A stretch of DNA of 5,147 nt. It comes from Pseudomonadota bacterium (lineage in GTDB: Bacteria > Pseudomonadota > Alphaproteobacteria > Sphingomonadales > SMXR01). Below are positions 1 through 5,147 of this stretch, in pieces. Position 1 is the stretch's first letter. Every line of letters begins with the position of its first letter. Both the position numbers and the translations under genes were made by a program. The DNA is taken from contig JACZYI010000145.1 in assembly GCA_022571175.1 (NCBI GenBank), positions 1-5,147 on the forward strand. Reading direction: 5' to 3'. A model generated the notes under the pieces. It saw only the letters and a list, made by a program, of their open reading frames with translations, was not told where the DNA came from and ran no database searches.

Positions 1-2
1 CC

Positions 3-2042
3 CTCTCACCCAAGAGCTTTACTTATCACGGCATAACTGTGCAAGACCCCTATTCTGCCCTGAAGGACGAGAGCTACCCTCTGGTTGATGATGAAGAGGT
101 TCTGGCCTATCTGCGCGCAGAAAATGATTATTTCGAAGCCCATATGTCGCCTTACCGCACGCTCGTGGACTCCATCTTTGAAGAATTGAAAGGGCGGCTG
201 AAGGAAGATGACGCCTCCGTCCCGGTAAAAGACGGTAACTATCTCTATAGCTGGCGATTTGAGGAGGGGGCAGAATACCGGCTTTGGGTCCGTACCTCTC
301 TGACCGGCAATAATGAAGAAATTATACTGGATGAAAATGCCCGTGCCGAAGAACATGAGTTTTTCACAAACGGCGGCATGGATGTAAGCCCAGATCATAC
401 ATTATTGGCTTGGTCCGAGGATTTGAACGGATCAGAACGCTTTACCATGCATGTTAAGAATCTCGCTACCGGGGATATGTTGGGCGACGAAATTCCTGAA
501 ACCCTGAATGCCCCGGTTTGGGCTGAGGATGGGAATGCTTTTTTCTATCTGGAAATCAATGAACACTGGCGACCCTACAGGGTAAAGCTTCATCGCCTCG
601 GCACCTCAACCGAGGATGACCCCGTCATTTACGAGGAAAAAGATGGTTCCTTCTTTGTGGGCCTTGGTAAAAGTCAGAGCCGGGAATTTATTATTATCTC
701 AACCGGCGATCATGTGACCAGCGAAGTTCGAATTGTCCCGGCCCACGACCCCTTGGCCCAACCCGTACTGATAGCCGCCCGGAAAAAAGGACTGGAATAT
801 TACGTCGACCATGGCAACGGTCGGTTTTTTATCCGCACCAATGACACTCACAAGAATTTCCGTATTGTTACCGCTCCGGAAAATGATCCCATATACGACA
901 ACTGGCAGGAGTTGGTGCCCGGCTCAGATAAACATTATTTGCGGGGCATGGTCAGCTTCGGAAGTTTTCTGGCACTTCAGGAGCGTGTGGGCGGACTGGA
1001 TCAAATTCGGATTCGAGCTCATGACGGGGGAGAGCATTTTATTGAATTTCCCGAAAGCGCCTATGCAGTAAGCATTGGACACAACCCGGAAGCGGACACC
1101 CGGTCGCTCAGGCTTAATTATGAATCCATGGTCACGCCAGATACGGTCTTTGATTATCATTTGGATGACCAGCGCCTGGAAACCCTGAAAATCCAGGAGA
1201 TACCCTCGGGCTATGACGCGAGCAATTACAAGACCGAACGGTTAATGGCAACGGCGCGGGATGGTGTTCAGGTGCCGGTTTCCATCGTCTATCACAAAAA
1301 TTACCCACTGGATGGCAGCGGGAAGCTTCATCTTTATGGTTATGGTGCATACGGTTTTGGCATTCCTCCCCGTTTTTCAACCGCGCGGCTATCTCTTCTT
1401 GATCGAGGTTTTGCTTATGCCATCGCGCATGTGAGAGGTGGTGATGAAATGGGCTATCAATGGTACCAGGATGGCAAACTCTTCAAGCGCACCAATACCT
1501 TCCATGACTTTGTTGATGTGGCCAGGTTTTTGATTGAAGAAAATTATACCAAAACCGGAAATATCTCTATCTCGGGGGGAAGTGCCGGCGGCGAACTGAT
1601 GGGCTATGTGGCAAATTCCAACCCCGAATTATGGCGGGTGGTGGTGGCCCATGTGCCGTTCGTAGATGTACTGAATACCATGCTCGATGACAGCTTGCCC
1701 CTGACGCCCATTGAATGGCCGGAATGGGGCAACCCCATAACCGACAAAGCTGCCTTTGAATATATCCTTTCCTACAGCCCCTATGACAATATCACGGCTC
1801 AGGATTATGCGCCGATGCTGGTCACAGCAGGCTTGAATGATCCCAGGGTAACCTACTGGGAACCAGCCAAATGGGTGGCCCGCCTGCGCGCCACAAAAAC
1901 CGACGATAATTTGCTTTTGCTGAAAACCAACATGGGTGCTGGACATCGTGGAAAATCCGGGAGATTCGACAGCCTGAATGAAGTGGCAGAAGAATATGTG
2001 TTTATTCTGAAAGCCTTTGGAATGGCGATACCTGATGGCTAA
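3..2042 (+). CDS. ptrB: Oligopeptidase B (S9A serine peptidase), 5'-partial
   Basis: This is a prolyl-oligopeptidase-family serine peptidase. Family members cleave short peptides after Arg or Lys, usually in the cytosol. The frame is open to the left edge, and the residues before the GTG at 39 (PKSFTYHGIT, then VQDPY) match the conserved oligopeptidase B N-terminus. I therefore reject GTG 39 as the start and treat the gene as cut by the window; perhaps 5-20 residues are missing. Numbering from the codon at position 3 gives 679 residues (the E. coli enzyme has 686). Residues 1 to about 400 form the N-terminal/beta-propeller part, and from about 410 the alpha/beta-hydrolase domain. The catalytic triad is visible: Ser527 in GGSAGG (codon at 1581), Asp613 in LNDPRV (1839) and His648 in GAGHRG (1944). 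YGYGAYG (about 445-451) is the oxyanion-hole region. No signal peptide can be judged. The 3' end overlaps the next gene. The family call is very secure; odd is Pro at an S1-site Glu position. Confidence 0.95.
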   Translation, partial: LSPKSFTYHGITVQDPYSALKDESYPLVDDEEVLAYLRAENDYFEAHMSPYRTLVDSIFEELKGRLKEDDASVPVKDGNYLYSWRFEEGAEYRLWVRTSLTGNNEEIILDENARAEEHEFFTNGGMDVSPDHTLLAWSEDLNGSERFTMHVKNLATGDMLGDEIPETLNAPVWAEDGNAFFYLEINEHWRPYRVKLHRLGTSTEDDPVIYEEKDGSFFVGLGKSQSREFIIISTGDHVTSEVRIVPAHDPLAQPVLIAARKKGLEYYVDHGNGRFFIRTNDTHKNFRIVTAPENDPIYDNWQELVPGSDKHYLRGMVSFGSFLALQERVGGLDQIRIRAHDGGEHFIEFPESAYAVSIGHNPEADTRSLRLNYESMVTPDTVFDYHLDDQRLETLKIQEIPSGYDASNYKTERLMATARDGVQVPVSIVYHKNYPLDGSGKLHLYGYGAYGFGIPPRFSTARLSLLDRGFAYAIAHVRGGDEMGYQWYQDGKLFKRTNTFHDFVDVARFLIEENYTKTGNISISGGSAGGELMGYVANSNPELWRVVVAHVPFVDVLNTMLDDSLPLTPIEWPEWGNPITDKAAFEYILSYSPYDNITAQDYAPMLVTAGLNDPRVTYWEPAKWVARLRATKTDDNLLLLKTNMGAGHRGKSGRFDSLNEVAEEYVFILKAFGMAIPDG

Positions 2043-2577
2043 ATCCTTCAGCCGTGCGGGTTTTGAAATTCCGGGTTGCCCGATCACGACCGAAAGGCTG
2101 ATACTCAGGCCCATTGAGCGGGCTGATTTTCCAGATACCTTCGAAATGGACACTAACGCAGAAGTCATGCGTTATGTGCCCGTTCCCATTCCCGAGGAAT
2201 TTTCGGCCTACGATCAAATGATGCTCAAAAGGCTGGAACCGGAGGGCCGCCTCACCGGTTACCTGACCGTAATCAAACGGGATACGGGCCAGACCATAGG
2301 CGTGATTCATCTGCGACCAACCCAAGACCAGGGTTTGCTTGAGCTTGGATTTCGGTTTAAGCCCGAATTCTGGAGTTATGGCTTTGCTTCTGAAGGCTCA
2401 AAACGCCTGTTGGAAATTGCCTTCAATGATCTTGAGGCCGACCAGGTTGTGGCTCATGTGATGGCTGGCAACAAAGCCAGTCGGCGGCTTTTGGAACAAA
2501 TCGGTTTTGACTATGTGCGGGATGACCTTCTTGATGATATTCCGGTTGAACTGTTTGTGTGCAAGCCACCCGCCTGA
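2035..2577 (+). CDS. GNAT-family N-acetyltransferase (RimJ/RimL-like)
   Basis: The product is a 180-residue acetyl-CoA-dependent acetyltransferase of the Acetyltransf_3/RimJ-RimL group. Members acetylate N-terminal amines of proteins or small amines; the substrate here cannot be read from sequence. It opens with the typical TTERLILRPIERADF (residues 18-32). The beta-strand region GQTIGVIHLR (85-94) follows, then motif A, whose WSYGFASEG (113-121) stands where related proteins have WGxGYAxEA and binds the CoA pyrophosphate. Near the end is the motif-B-like AGNKASRRLLEQIGF (144-158). I chose ATG 2035 because the domain begins soon after it and it overlaps the ptrB stop by 8 bases (ATGGCTAA), which suggests translational coupling. 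A TTG at 2017 would add six residues but is less likely. The Shine-Dalgarno signal is weak (GGA near 2019), again fitting coupling. It is a cytosolic protein without membrane segments. Confidence 0.9.
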   Translation: MAKSFSRAGFEIPGCPITTERLILRPIERADFPDTFEMDTNAEVMRYVPVPIPEEFSAYDQMMLKRLEPEGRLTGYLTVIKRDTGQTIGVIHLRPTQDQGLLELGFRFKPEFWSYGFASEGSKRLLEIAFNDLEADQVVAHVMAGNKASRRLLEQIGFDYVRDDLLDDIPVELFVCKPPA

Positions 2578-2581
2578 CACC

Positions 2582-2600
2582 AAAATAGCCCGGCAATTTT
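2582..2600. terminator. Weak inverted repeat after the acetyltransferase gene
   Basis: Five bases after the acetyltransferase stop codon, AAAATAGCC and GGCAATTTT form a near-perfect inverted repeat around a single C, with one A-A mismatch. A real hairpin would need a slightly larger loop, leaving few G-C pairs. The T run is short and lies inside the right arm, so this is a poor match to an intrinsic terminator. Its place at the end of the ptrB-acetyltransferase unit is the main reason to list it. Confidence 0.3.
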
Positions 2601-2635
2601 GACCTATCCCTTGCCCACTCTTGCGGCCATGTTCG

Positions 2636-2647
2636 TCTGACCCCAAA
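2636..2647 (-). repeat. Left arm of imperfect inverted repeat (TTTGGGGTCAGA)
   Basis: The - strand reads TTTGGGGTCAGA here, matching TTTGGGGACAGA on the + strand at 3070-3081 in 11 of 12 bases. The two arms point away from each other and enclose 446 bases, including the 74-residue gene. GGGGTCAGA and GGGGACAGA strings resemble sequences I associate with ends of REP-associated transposase units and small non-autonomous elements; that is recollection, not a search result. No transposase is present between the arms. Confidence 0.4.
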
Positions 2648-2662
2648 TAATTCGTATTTTAT

Positions 2663-2676
2663 ATTGTAATTATAAT
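2663..2676 (+). promoter_or_regulatory. Possible promoter -10 (TATAAT) within an A+T palindrome
   Basis: A perfect sigma-70 -10 hexamer, TATAAT, lies at 2671-2676 in a strongly A+T-rich stretch 63 bases before the ATG of the 74-residue gene, placing transcription start near 2683. No good -35 is seen at 16-18 bases upstream (TAATTC at 2648-2653 is the nearest). The hexamer forms the right end of an imperfect palindrome, ATTGTAATTATAAT (12 of 14 positions symmetric), which could be an operator or simply A+T bias. Confidence 0.4.
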
Positions 2677-2726
2677 GAGTTAGAGAGGGACTGTATTGGC
2701 CTCAAACTTGCACCACATAGTCGGGC

Positions 2727-2732
2727 AAGGAG
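2727..2732 (+). promoter_or_regulatory. Ribosome binding site AAGGAG for the 74-residue gene
   Basis: AAGGAG, the core anti-16S sequence, sits seven bases before the ATG at 2740. It is the best ribosome binding site in the window and is the main reason to accept this short unknown frame as a real gene. Confidence 0.8.
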
Positions 2733-2739
2733 AATTGTC

Positions 2740-2964
2740 ATGCTCGCAACATTGAATTTTGATCCCAATATTTATTTTGGTATCGTAGCAGAAAATCTGA
2801 CCAAGCGGTTCGGTATGTCCGCACTCAGATATGCGTCACAGGCACTCTGTAAAATGAAAAACCTGGGTGATGATGAGGGCCTTGAACTATGGCGCGGAAT
2901 CCACAAACATCTGCTCGATATTGCCATGAATGAAGAAGTTCCCGCTGGCACCGTGCTACATTAG
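2740..2964 (+). CDS. Small protein of unknown function (74 residues)
   Basis: I do not recognise a named family. The predicted protein is small, soluble-looking and largely helical. It has a hydrophobic or mixed N-terminal third (residues 1-20), then an amphipathic stretch from MSALRYASQALCKM (26-39) through LGDDEGLELWRGIHKHLLDIA (42-62). The pattern ALxYAxxxxxxMxxLGDxEGxxxWxxI looks like a conserved core of small alphaproteobacterial proteins of unknown role, an impression I cannot test here. There is one cysteine (37), no signal peptide and no clear transmembrane segment. Support for a real gene is the AAGGAG site seven bases upstream, a TATAAT box 63 bases upstream and protein-like composition. 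It stands alone, 162 bases after the acetyltransferase and 122 bases before the TusA-like gene, possibly sharing a transcript with the latter. It is bracketed by an imperfect inverted repeat. Confidence 0.75.
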   Translation: MLATLNFDPNIYFGIVAENLTKRFGMSALRYASQALCKMKNLGDDEGLELWRGIHKHLLDIAMNEEVPAGTVLH

Positions 2965-3086
2965 AACACATCAGATTTACCAACAGCCTTCACCATTTTA
3001 AGAAAATATTGAGGTTGGGTGCATAGCCTGACTTCCATCTGCCATTATTGAGATTTGGGGGAGAATGTTTTTGGGGACAGATTTAG
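2965..3086. other. Intergenic spacer before the TusA-like gene
   Basis: This 122-base spacer holds a short hairpin, ATTTT-AAG-AAAAT at 2995-3007, too weak and G/C-poor to call a terminator. It also has a G-rich run GGGGGAG at 3057-3063, which is 23 bases before the TusA-like ATG and one base before an out-of-frame ATG at 3065. I found no convincing promoter, so the TusA-like gene may depend on the upstream one. Confidence 0.4.
3070..3081 (+). repeat. Right arm of imperfect inverted repeat (TTTGGGGACAGA)
   Basis: This partners the - strand copy at 2636-2647. Its GGGGA (3073-3077) lies nine bases before the TusA-like start and is probably used as the Shine-Dalgarno sequence. When the arms are aligned outward, each reaches an ATG at the same distance (GGGGWCAGA plus five bases, then ATG), which may be chance or may show a shared origin. 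Confidence 0.4.
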
Positions 3087-3320
3087 ATGCACCACCTAGA
3101 TATTACCGGTTTGAAGTCTCCTGAACCCGTGCTGGAAGTGCGGCGGAAATTGGCCGAAATGAGCGTCGGTGAAATTTTGGAAGTCCTCGCTTCGGACTCT
3201 TCAACCATCCATGACCTTCCCGCATATTGCAAATCGGCCGGGCATCAATTGTTGCTGGTTGAAGATAGGGGAGGTGATTTGTTTTTTCGAATAAAACGCA
3301 GGGGCACAATCGGAAACTGA
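3087..3320 (+). CDS. TusA/SirA-like sulfur-carrier protein lacking the active cysteine
   Basis: The 77-residue product matches the TusA (SirA/YedF) fold along its whole length. TusA proteins carry sulfur as a persulfide on the cysteine of a CPxP motif and hand it on, for example in tRNA thiolation or sulfur oxidation. The hallmark region here reads LDITGLKSPEPVLEVRRKL (residues 4-22), so the expected Cys is Ser11 (codon TCT at 3117-3119, one base from TGT). The rest is intact: GEILEVLASD (28-37), then DLPAYCKSAGH (43-53) with the second, non-catalytic Cys48, and a final FFRIKRR strand. ATG 3087 is the earliest start, since an in-frame TAG immediately precedes it; GGGGA lies nine bases upstream. 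The gene is convergent with the TIGR02186 gene, one base apart. Classical persulfide transfer seems unlikely unless Cys48 takes over. A sequencing error is possible, as is a non-catalytic role. Confidence 0.88.
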   Translation: MHHLDITGLKSPEPVLEVRRKLAEMSVGEILEVLASDSSTIHDLPAYCKSAGHQLLLVEDRGGDLFFRIKRRGTIGN

Positions 3321-3321
3321 G

Positions 3322-4095
3322 CTATCCAAGGCGTTCCCGGCCCAGAATTCCCACAATCCAGCCAGCCATAAGGGCAATCAGAATAGCAAGTGCGCCATAG
3401 AGTGCGGGATGCTCGTTGGCAAAAGTGTATGCCGCTCTGGAAAAGCCAGCTTTATTGATTTCCAGAGGTGTTTCCTGGCTAGCCACCAACTCACCCGATC
3501 GAAAAAGATAAATGCTGGCCTGGTAATGTCCCACCGGTACATTGGCGGGAAAATGAATACGGGCCTGGAAGAGTGTGTTTTCCATCAGTCTGAGGCCGCT
3601 CTCCTCACTGATATAGAGACCGTTATTTATCTTGTTTCTTATAAGTCCATCGCTAAAAGCCGTTCTTTCGGCTGTATTCGGGTTTGTTTTGCGGAAACCC
3701 AAATTATCAAAACCGATTTTATTCTCGGAAAGCACGGCCTGAGATGTAATAGAGGTCAATTCACGACTACTCGCCAGAGCGTAATATCCGGGCACAGCCT
3801 CAAAGATCATCGCCGCCTGATTGACCCAAATGCCAGCAATCTTCTCTTTTTTTCGCACAATCAGCACGCTATCAGGGCCTCGCACAACCACCACAACATC
3901 GTAAGGCGCAGCGTCCGCCCGGGTGCCTTCATGATCAATCGCCCCAAAGAGCAGAAGATCCCTACCGGCAAAACTGTAGCGAAGTTCAATTTCGTGATCT
4001 GAAAGATCTGCAATTATTTCGTCAGATTGCGCCCCGCCTGGTGCTATGAGGACCAGAAAAAACAGCGAGAGCAATATCCAGCAACCTCTGTTCAT
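3322..4095 (-). CDS. TIGR02186 family membrane-anchored protein
   Basis: The 257-residue product resembles the TIGR02186 family (Pfam Alpha_TIGR02186), conserved membrane proteins of unknown function in alphaproteobacteria, usually encoded beside a TauE/SafE permease as here. Residues 1-22 form a signal peptide with a hydrophobic core (WILLSLFFLVLIAPG) and probable cleavage near GGAQS. The long middle part, about 25-228, looks like a beta-rich extracytoplasmic domain (HEIELRYSFAGRDLLLFGA, DVVVVVRGP, GHYQASIYLFRSGELV). Residues 231-250 form one transmembrane helix, with a short basic tail GRERLG in the cytoplasm. Thus the bulk should face the periplasm. The only cysteine (5) is in the signal peptide. 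Its ATG overlaps the permease stop codon (ATGA), and no separate Shine-Dalgarno is evident, so translation is probably coupled. The role is unknown; an accessory to the permease is my inference. Confidence 0.9.
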   Translation of the reverse strand: MNRGCWILLSLFFLVLIAPGGAQSDEIIADLSDHEIELRYSFAGRDLLLFGAIDHEGTRADAAPYDVVVVVRGPDSVLIVRKKEKIAGIWVNQAAMIFEAVPGYYALASSRELTSITSQAVLSENKIGFDNLGFRKTNPNTAERTAFSDGLIRNKINNGLYISEESGLRLMENTLFQARIHFPANVPVGHYQASIYLFRSGELVASQETPLEINKAGFSRAAYTFANEHPALYGALAILIALMAGWIVGILGRERLG

Positions 4096-5012
4096 GGCAA
4101 GACCGCCGAAATGGAGAAAAGTTCGCTGGGGCTTGTGAATAGCGTCCAGGCCATGCGACTGCCCACAGCTATCACCAATAGCGCCAGCAACGCTCTCACC
4201 TGCTCACCTCTGAGACGATACCCCACACGAGCGCCAACCTGCGCGCCAACCACGGCACCCGTGAGCAAAACCAGAGCCAGCAATATGTCAACTGTCTGGG
4301 TGTTTACAGAATGCTGGAAGGTCACAAATGCGGTTATAAAAATAATCTGGAACAAGGATGTCCCAATAACTACATTTGTGGGCATGCCAAGGATATAAAT
4401 CATTGCCGGAACCATTATAAACCCGCCACCCACACCCATAATAGCCGCCAGAATGCCCACCACAACACCAATAGCAATGGGCAGCAAGACACTGATATAG
4501 AGCCGAGATTTTCTGAAACGCATTTTAAAAGGCAGGGCGTGTATCCAGCTTGAATGATTTCGTCTCCTGGCAGGTTCGGCCACACCCATAACCCTTTTCC
4601 GCCAGGCCCTGACGCTTTCCCACAGCATCAAAATGCCAATACTGCCAAGGAAGAGCACATAGACCAATGAGATCATCAGGTCCACTTGCCCGGCAGAACG
4701 AAGTGCTGTAAAAATCTGGGCACCAATAAAACTGCCCACCGCGCCGCCAGCAATGAGCATGCCGCCCATTCGGAAATCAACGCCAGCACGTCGCCAATGT
4801 GCCAATGCGCCCGAAACCGAGGTGGCCGTGATCTGGTTGGCCTCGGTGGCCACGGCCACAGCGGGTGGCACACCTGCAAAAATGAGCAAGGGCGTCATCA
4901 GAAAGCCGCCACCAACCCCGAACATTCCTGAAAGAAAACCAACGCCCGCACCCATCCCCAACAACAAGAAAATGTTCAGCGACATTTCCGCGATGGGCAG
5001 ATAGAGTTGCAT
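4092..5012 (-). CDS. Sulfite exporter TauE/SafE (TSUP) family permease
   Basis: The 306-residue product is a multi-pass inner-membrane permease of the TauE/SafE family (PF01925). Members move sulfite, sulfoacetate, thiosulfate or other organic anions; the substrate here cannot be assigned. The family's internal duplication is plain: SGMFGVGGGFLMTPLL (residues 28-43) recurs as AAIMGVGGGFIMVPAM (189-204). I estimate eight or nine membrane spans, near 13-35, 38-56, 82-103, 110-131, 172-192, 195-211, 216-233, 241-263 and 271-292. A basic loop (about 134-170, rich in Arg/Lys) between the halves should lie in the cytoplasm. The first half also has the conserved ATEANQITATSVSGALAHWRR (55-75). ATG 5010-5012 is chosen because the MQLYLPIAEMS opening is typical of close relatives; AAGGGA lies 11 bases upstream. 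Met10 is the alternative. It overlaps the TIGR02186 gene by four bases and leads a two-gene operon. Confidence 0.93.
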   Translation of the reverse strand: MQLYLPIAEMSLNIFLLLGMGAGVGFLSGMFGVGGGFLMTPLLIFAGVPPAVAVATEANQITATSVSGALAHWRRAGVDFRMGGMLIAGGAVGSFIGAQIFTALRSAGQVDLMISLVYVLFLGSIGILMLWESVRAWRKRVMGVAEPARRRNHSSWIHALPFKMRFRKSRLYISVLLPIAIGVVVGILAAIMGVGGGFIMVPAMIYILGMPTNVVIGTSLFQIIFITAFVTFQHSVNTQTVDILLALVLLTGAVVGAQVGARVGYRLRGEQVRALLALLVIAVGSRMAWTLFTSPSELFSISAVLP

Positions 5013-5147
5013 AGGACTTGGAATCCCTTAAGCATTTGGAGAGTCACGCCTTTTTAACCCATATTACGGGCAAACCGCAATGGTGAAGACAAAAAGATGA
5101 TCGCGGCCAAAAAAGCTAGATTTGCCCCCCTGCACGGTCCGACAGAG
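5013..5147. other. Upstream region of the permease operon, right edge
   Basis: These 135 bases must carry the leader of the permease operon unless transcription comes from further right. On the - strand, AAGGGA (5024-5029) is a plausible ribosome binding site. I see only poor promoter candidates, such as TTGCGG and GTTAAA 16 bases apart near 5050-5080. A + strand frame from ATG 5097 is open to the edge for 17 codons, and - strand frames entering from the edge stop within the region. None can be called a gene on this evidence. Confidence 0.35.

Noticed and set aside
1629..2168. 179-codon - strand frame across the ptrB end and acetyltransferase start
   Set aside because: Both sense genes are firmly identified by motifs; the antisense product has no recognisable domain.
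2606..2630. - strand ATG just after GGGGTCAGACGAAC, which could be the decayed start of a REP-associated transposase
   Set aside because: The frame reads only eight codons (MAARVGKG) to a stop and shows no transposase motif afterwards; too little to call a pseudogene.
2398..2646. 82-codon open frame on the - strand, starting TTG inside the left repeat arm
   Set aside because: It is mostly antisense to the acetyltransferase gene, has no family resemblance and begins at a weak start; it is a shadow frame.
2995..3007. ATTTT-AAG-AAAAT hairpin after the 74-residue gene as a terminator
   Set aside because: The five-pair A-T stem has no G-C pairs and no T tract follows it.
3065..3124. Short + strand frame from ATG 3065 preceded by GGGGGAG
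   Set aside because: The purine run is only one base from the ATG, the frame ends after 19 codons and it overlaps the TusA-like gene out of frame.
3409..4002. 197-codon + strand frame opposite the TIGR02186 gene
   Set aside because: It lies wholly antisense to a recognised gene, and its composition (many Cys, His, Ser, Arg in irregular order) is typical of a shadow frame.
5097..5147. 17-codon + strand frame running off the right edge, possibly a divergent gene start
   Set aside because: There is no clear ribosome binding site, and 17 residues (MIAAKKARF onward) match nothing I recognise; competing frames on the other strand are equally plausible.

Overview
The window looks like part of an alphaproteobacterial chromosome. 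The main clue is the TIGR02186-type membrane protein next to a TauE/SafE permease, a family and pairing that I know from alphaproteobacteria. The oligopeptidase B variant also fits that group. Base composition looks moderate (about half G+C by eye), which would suit a marine or soil lineage, but I cannot name a genus. There are no rRNA or tRNA genes, CRISPR arrays, intact insertion sequences or phage genes. All six protein-coding genes look like ordinary chromosomal genes.

Layout. The left half is on the + strand. It begins inside an oligopeptidase B (ptrB) gene whose true start lies before the window. This gene runs directly, with an 8-base overlap, into a RimJ/RimL-type GNAT acetyltransferase. 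A 162-base gap follows with a weak hairpin, a possible promoter and a good ribosome binding site. Next comes a 74-residue protein of unknown function. After another 122 bases comes a 77-residue TusA-family protein whose catalytic cysteine has become serine. An imperfect inverted repeat (TTTGGGGWCAGA type) brackets the 74-residue gene and supplies the ribosome binding region of the TusA gene.

The right half is on the - strand. A TauE/SafE (TSUP) permease gene is followed, with an ATGA overlap, by the TIGR02186 gene. The TIGR02186 gene meets the TusA gene tail to tail with one base between their stop codons. The last 135 bases hold the upstream region of the permease and nothing I can identify with confidence.

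How the genes may work together. The peptidase and acetyltransferase are probably one transcription unit, but no shared pathway is evident. The permease and TIGR02186 protein are very probably made together, and the latter looks like an envelope-anchored partner of the permease. TSUP permeases often export sulfite or other sulfur compounds, and TusA proteins carry sulfur as a persulfide, so this half has a sulfur theme. That link is inference, weakened by the missing cysteine in the TusA-like protein. I found no wholly new multi-gene system. The points most worth checking are the Cys-to-Ser TusA-like protein, the TSUP-TIGR02186 pair, the unknown 74-residue protein and the inverted repeat around it.
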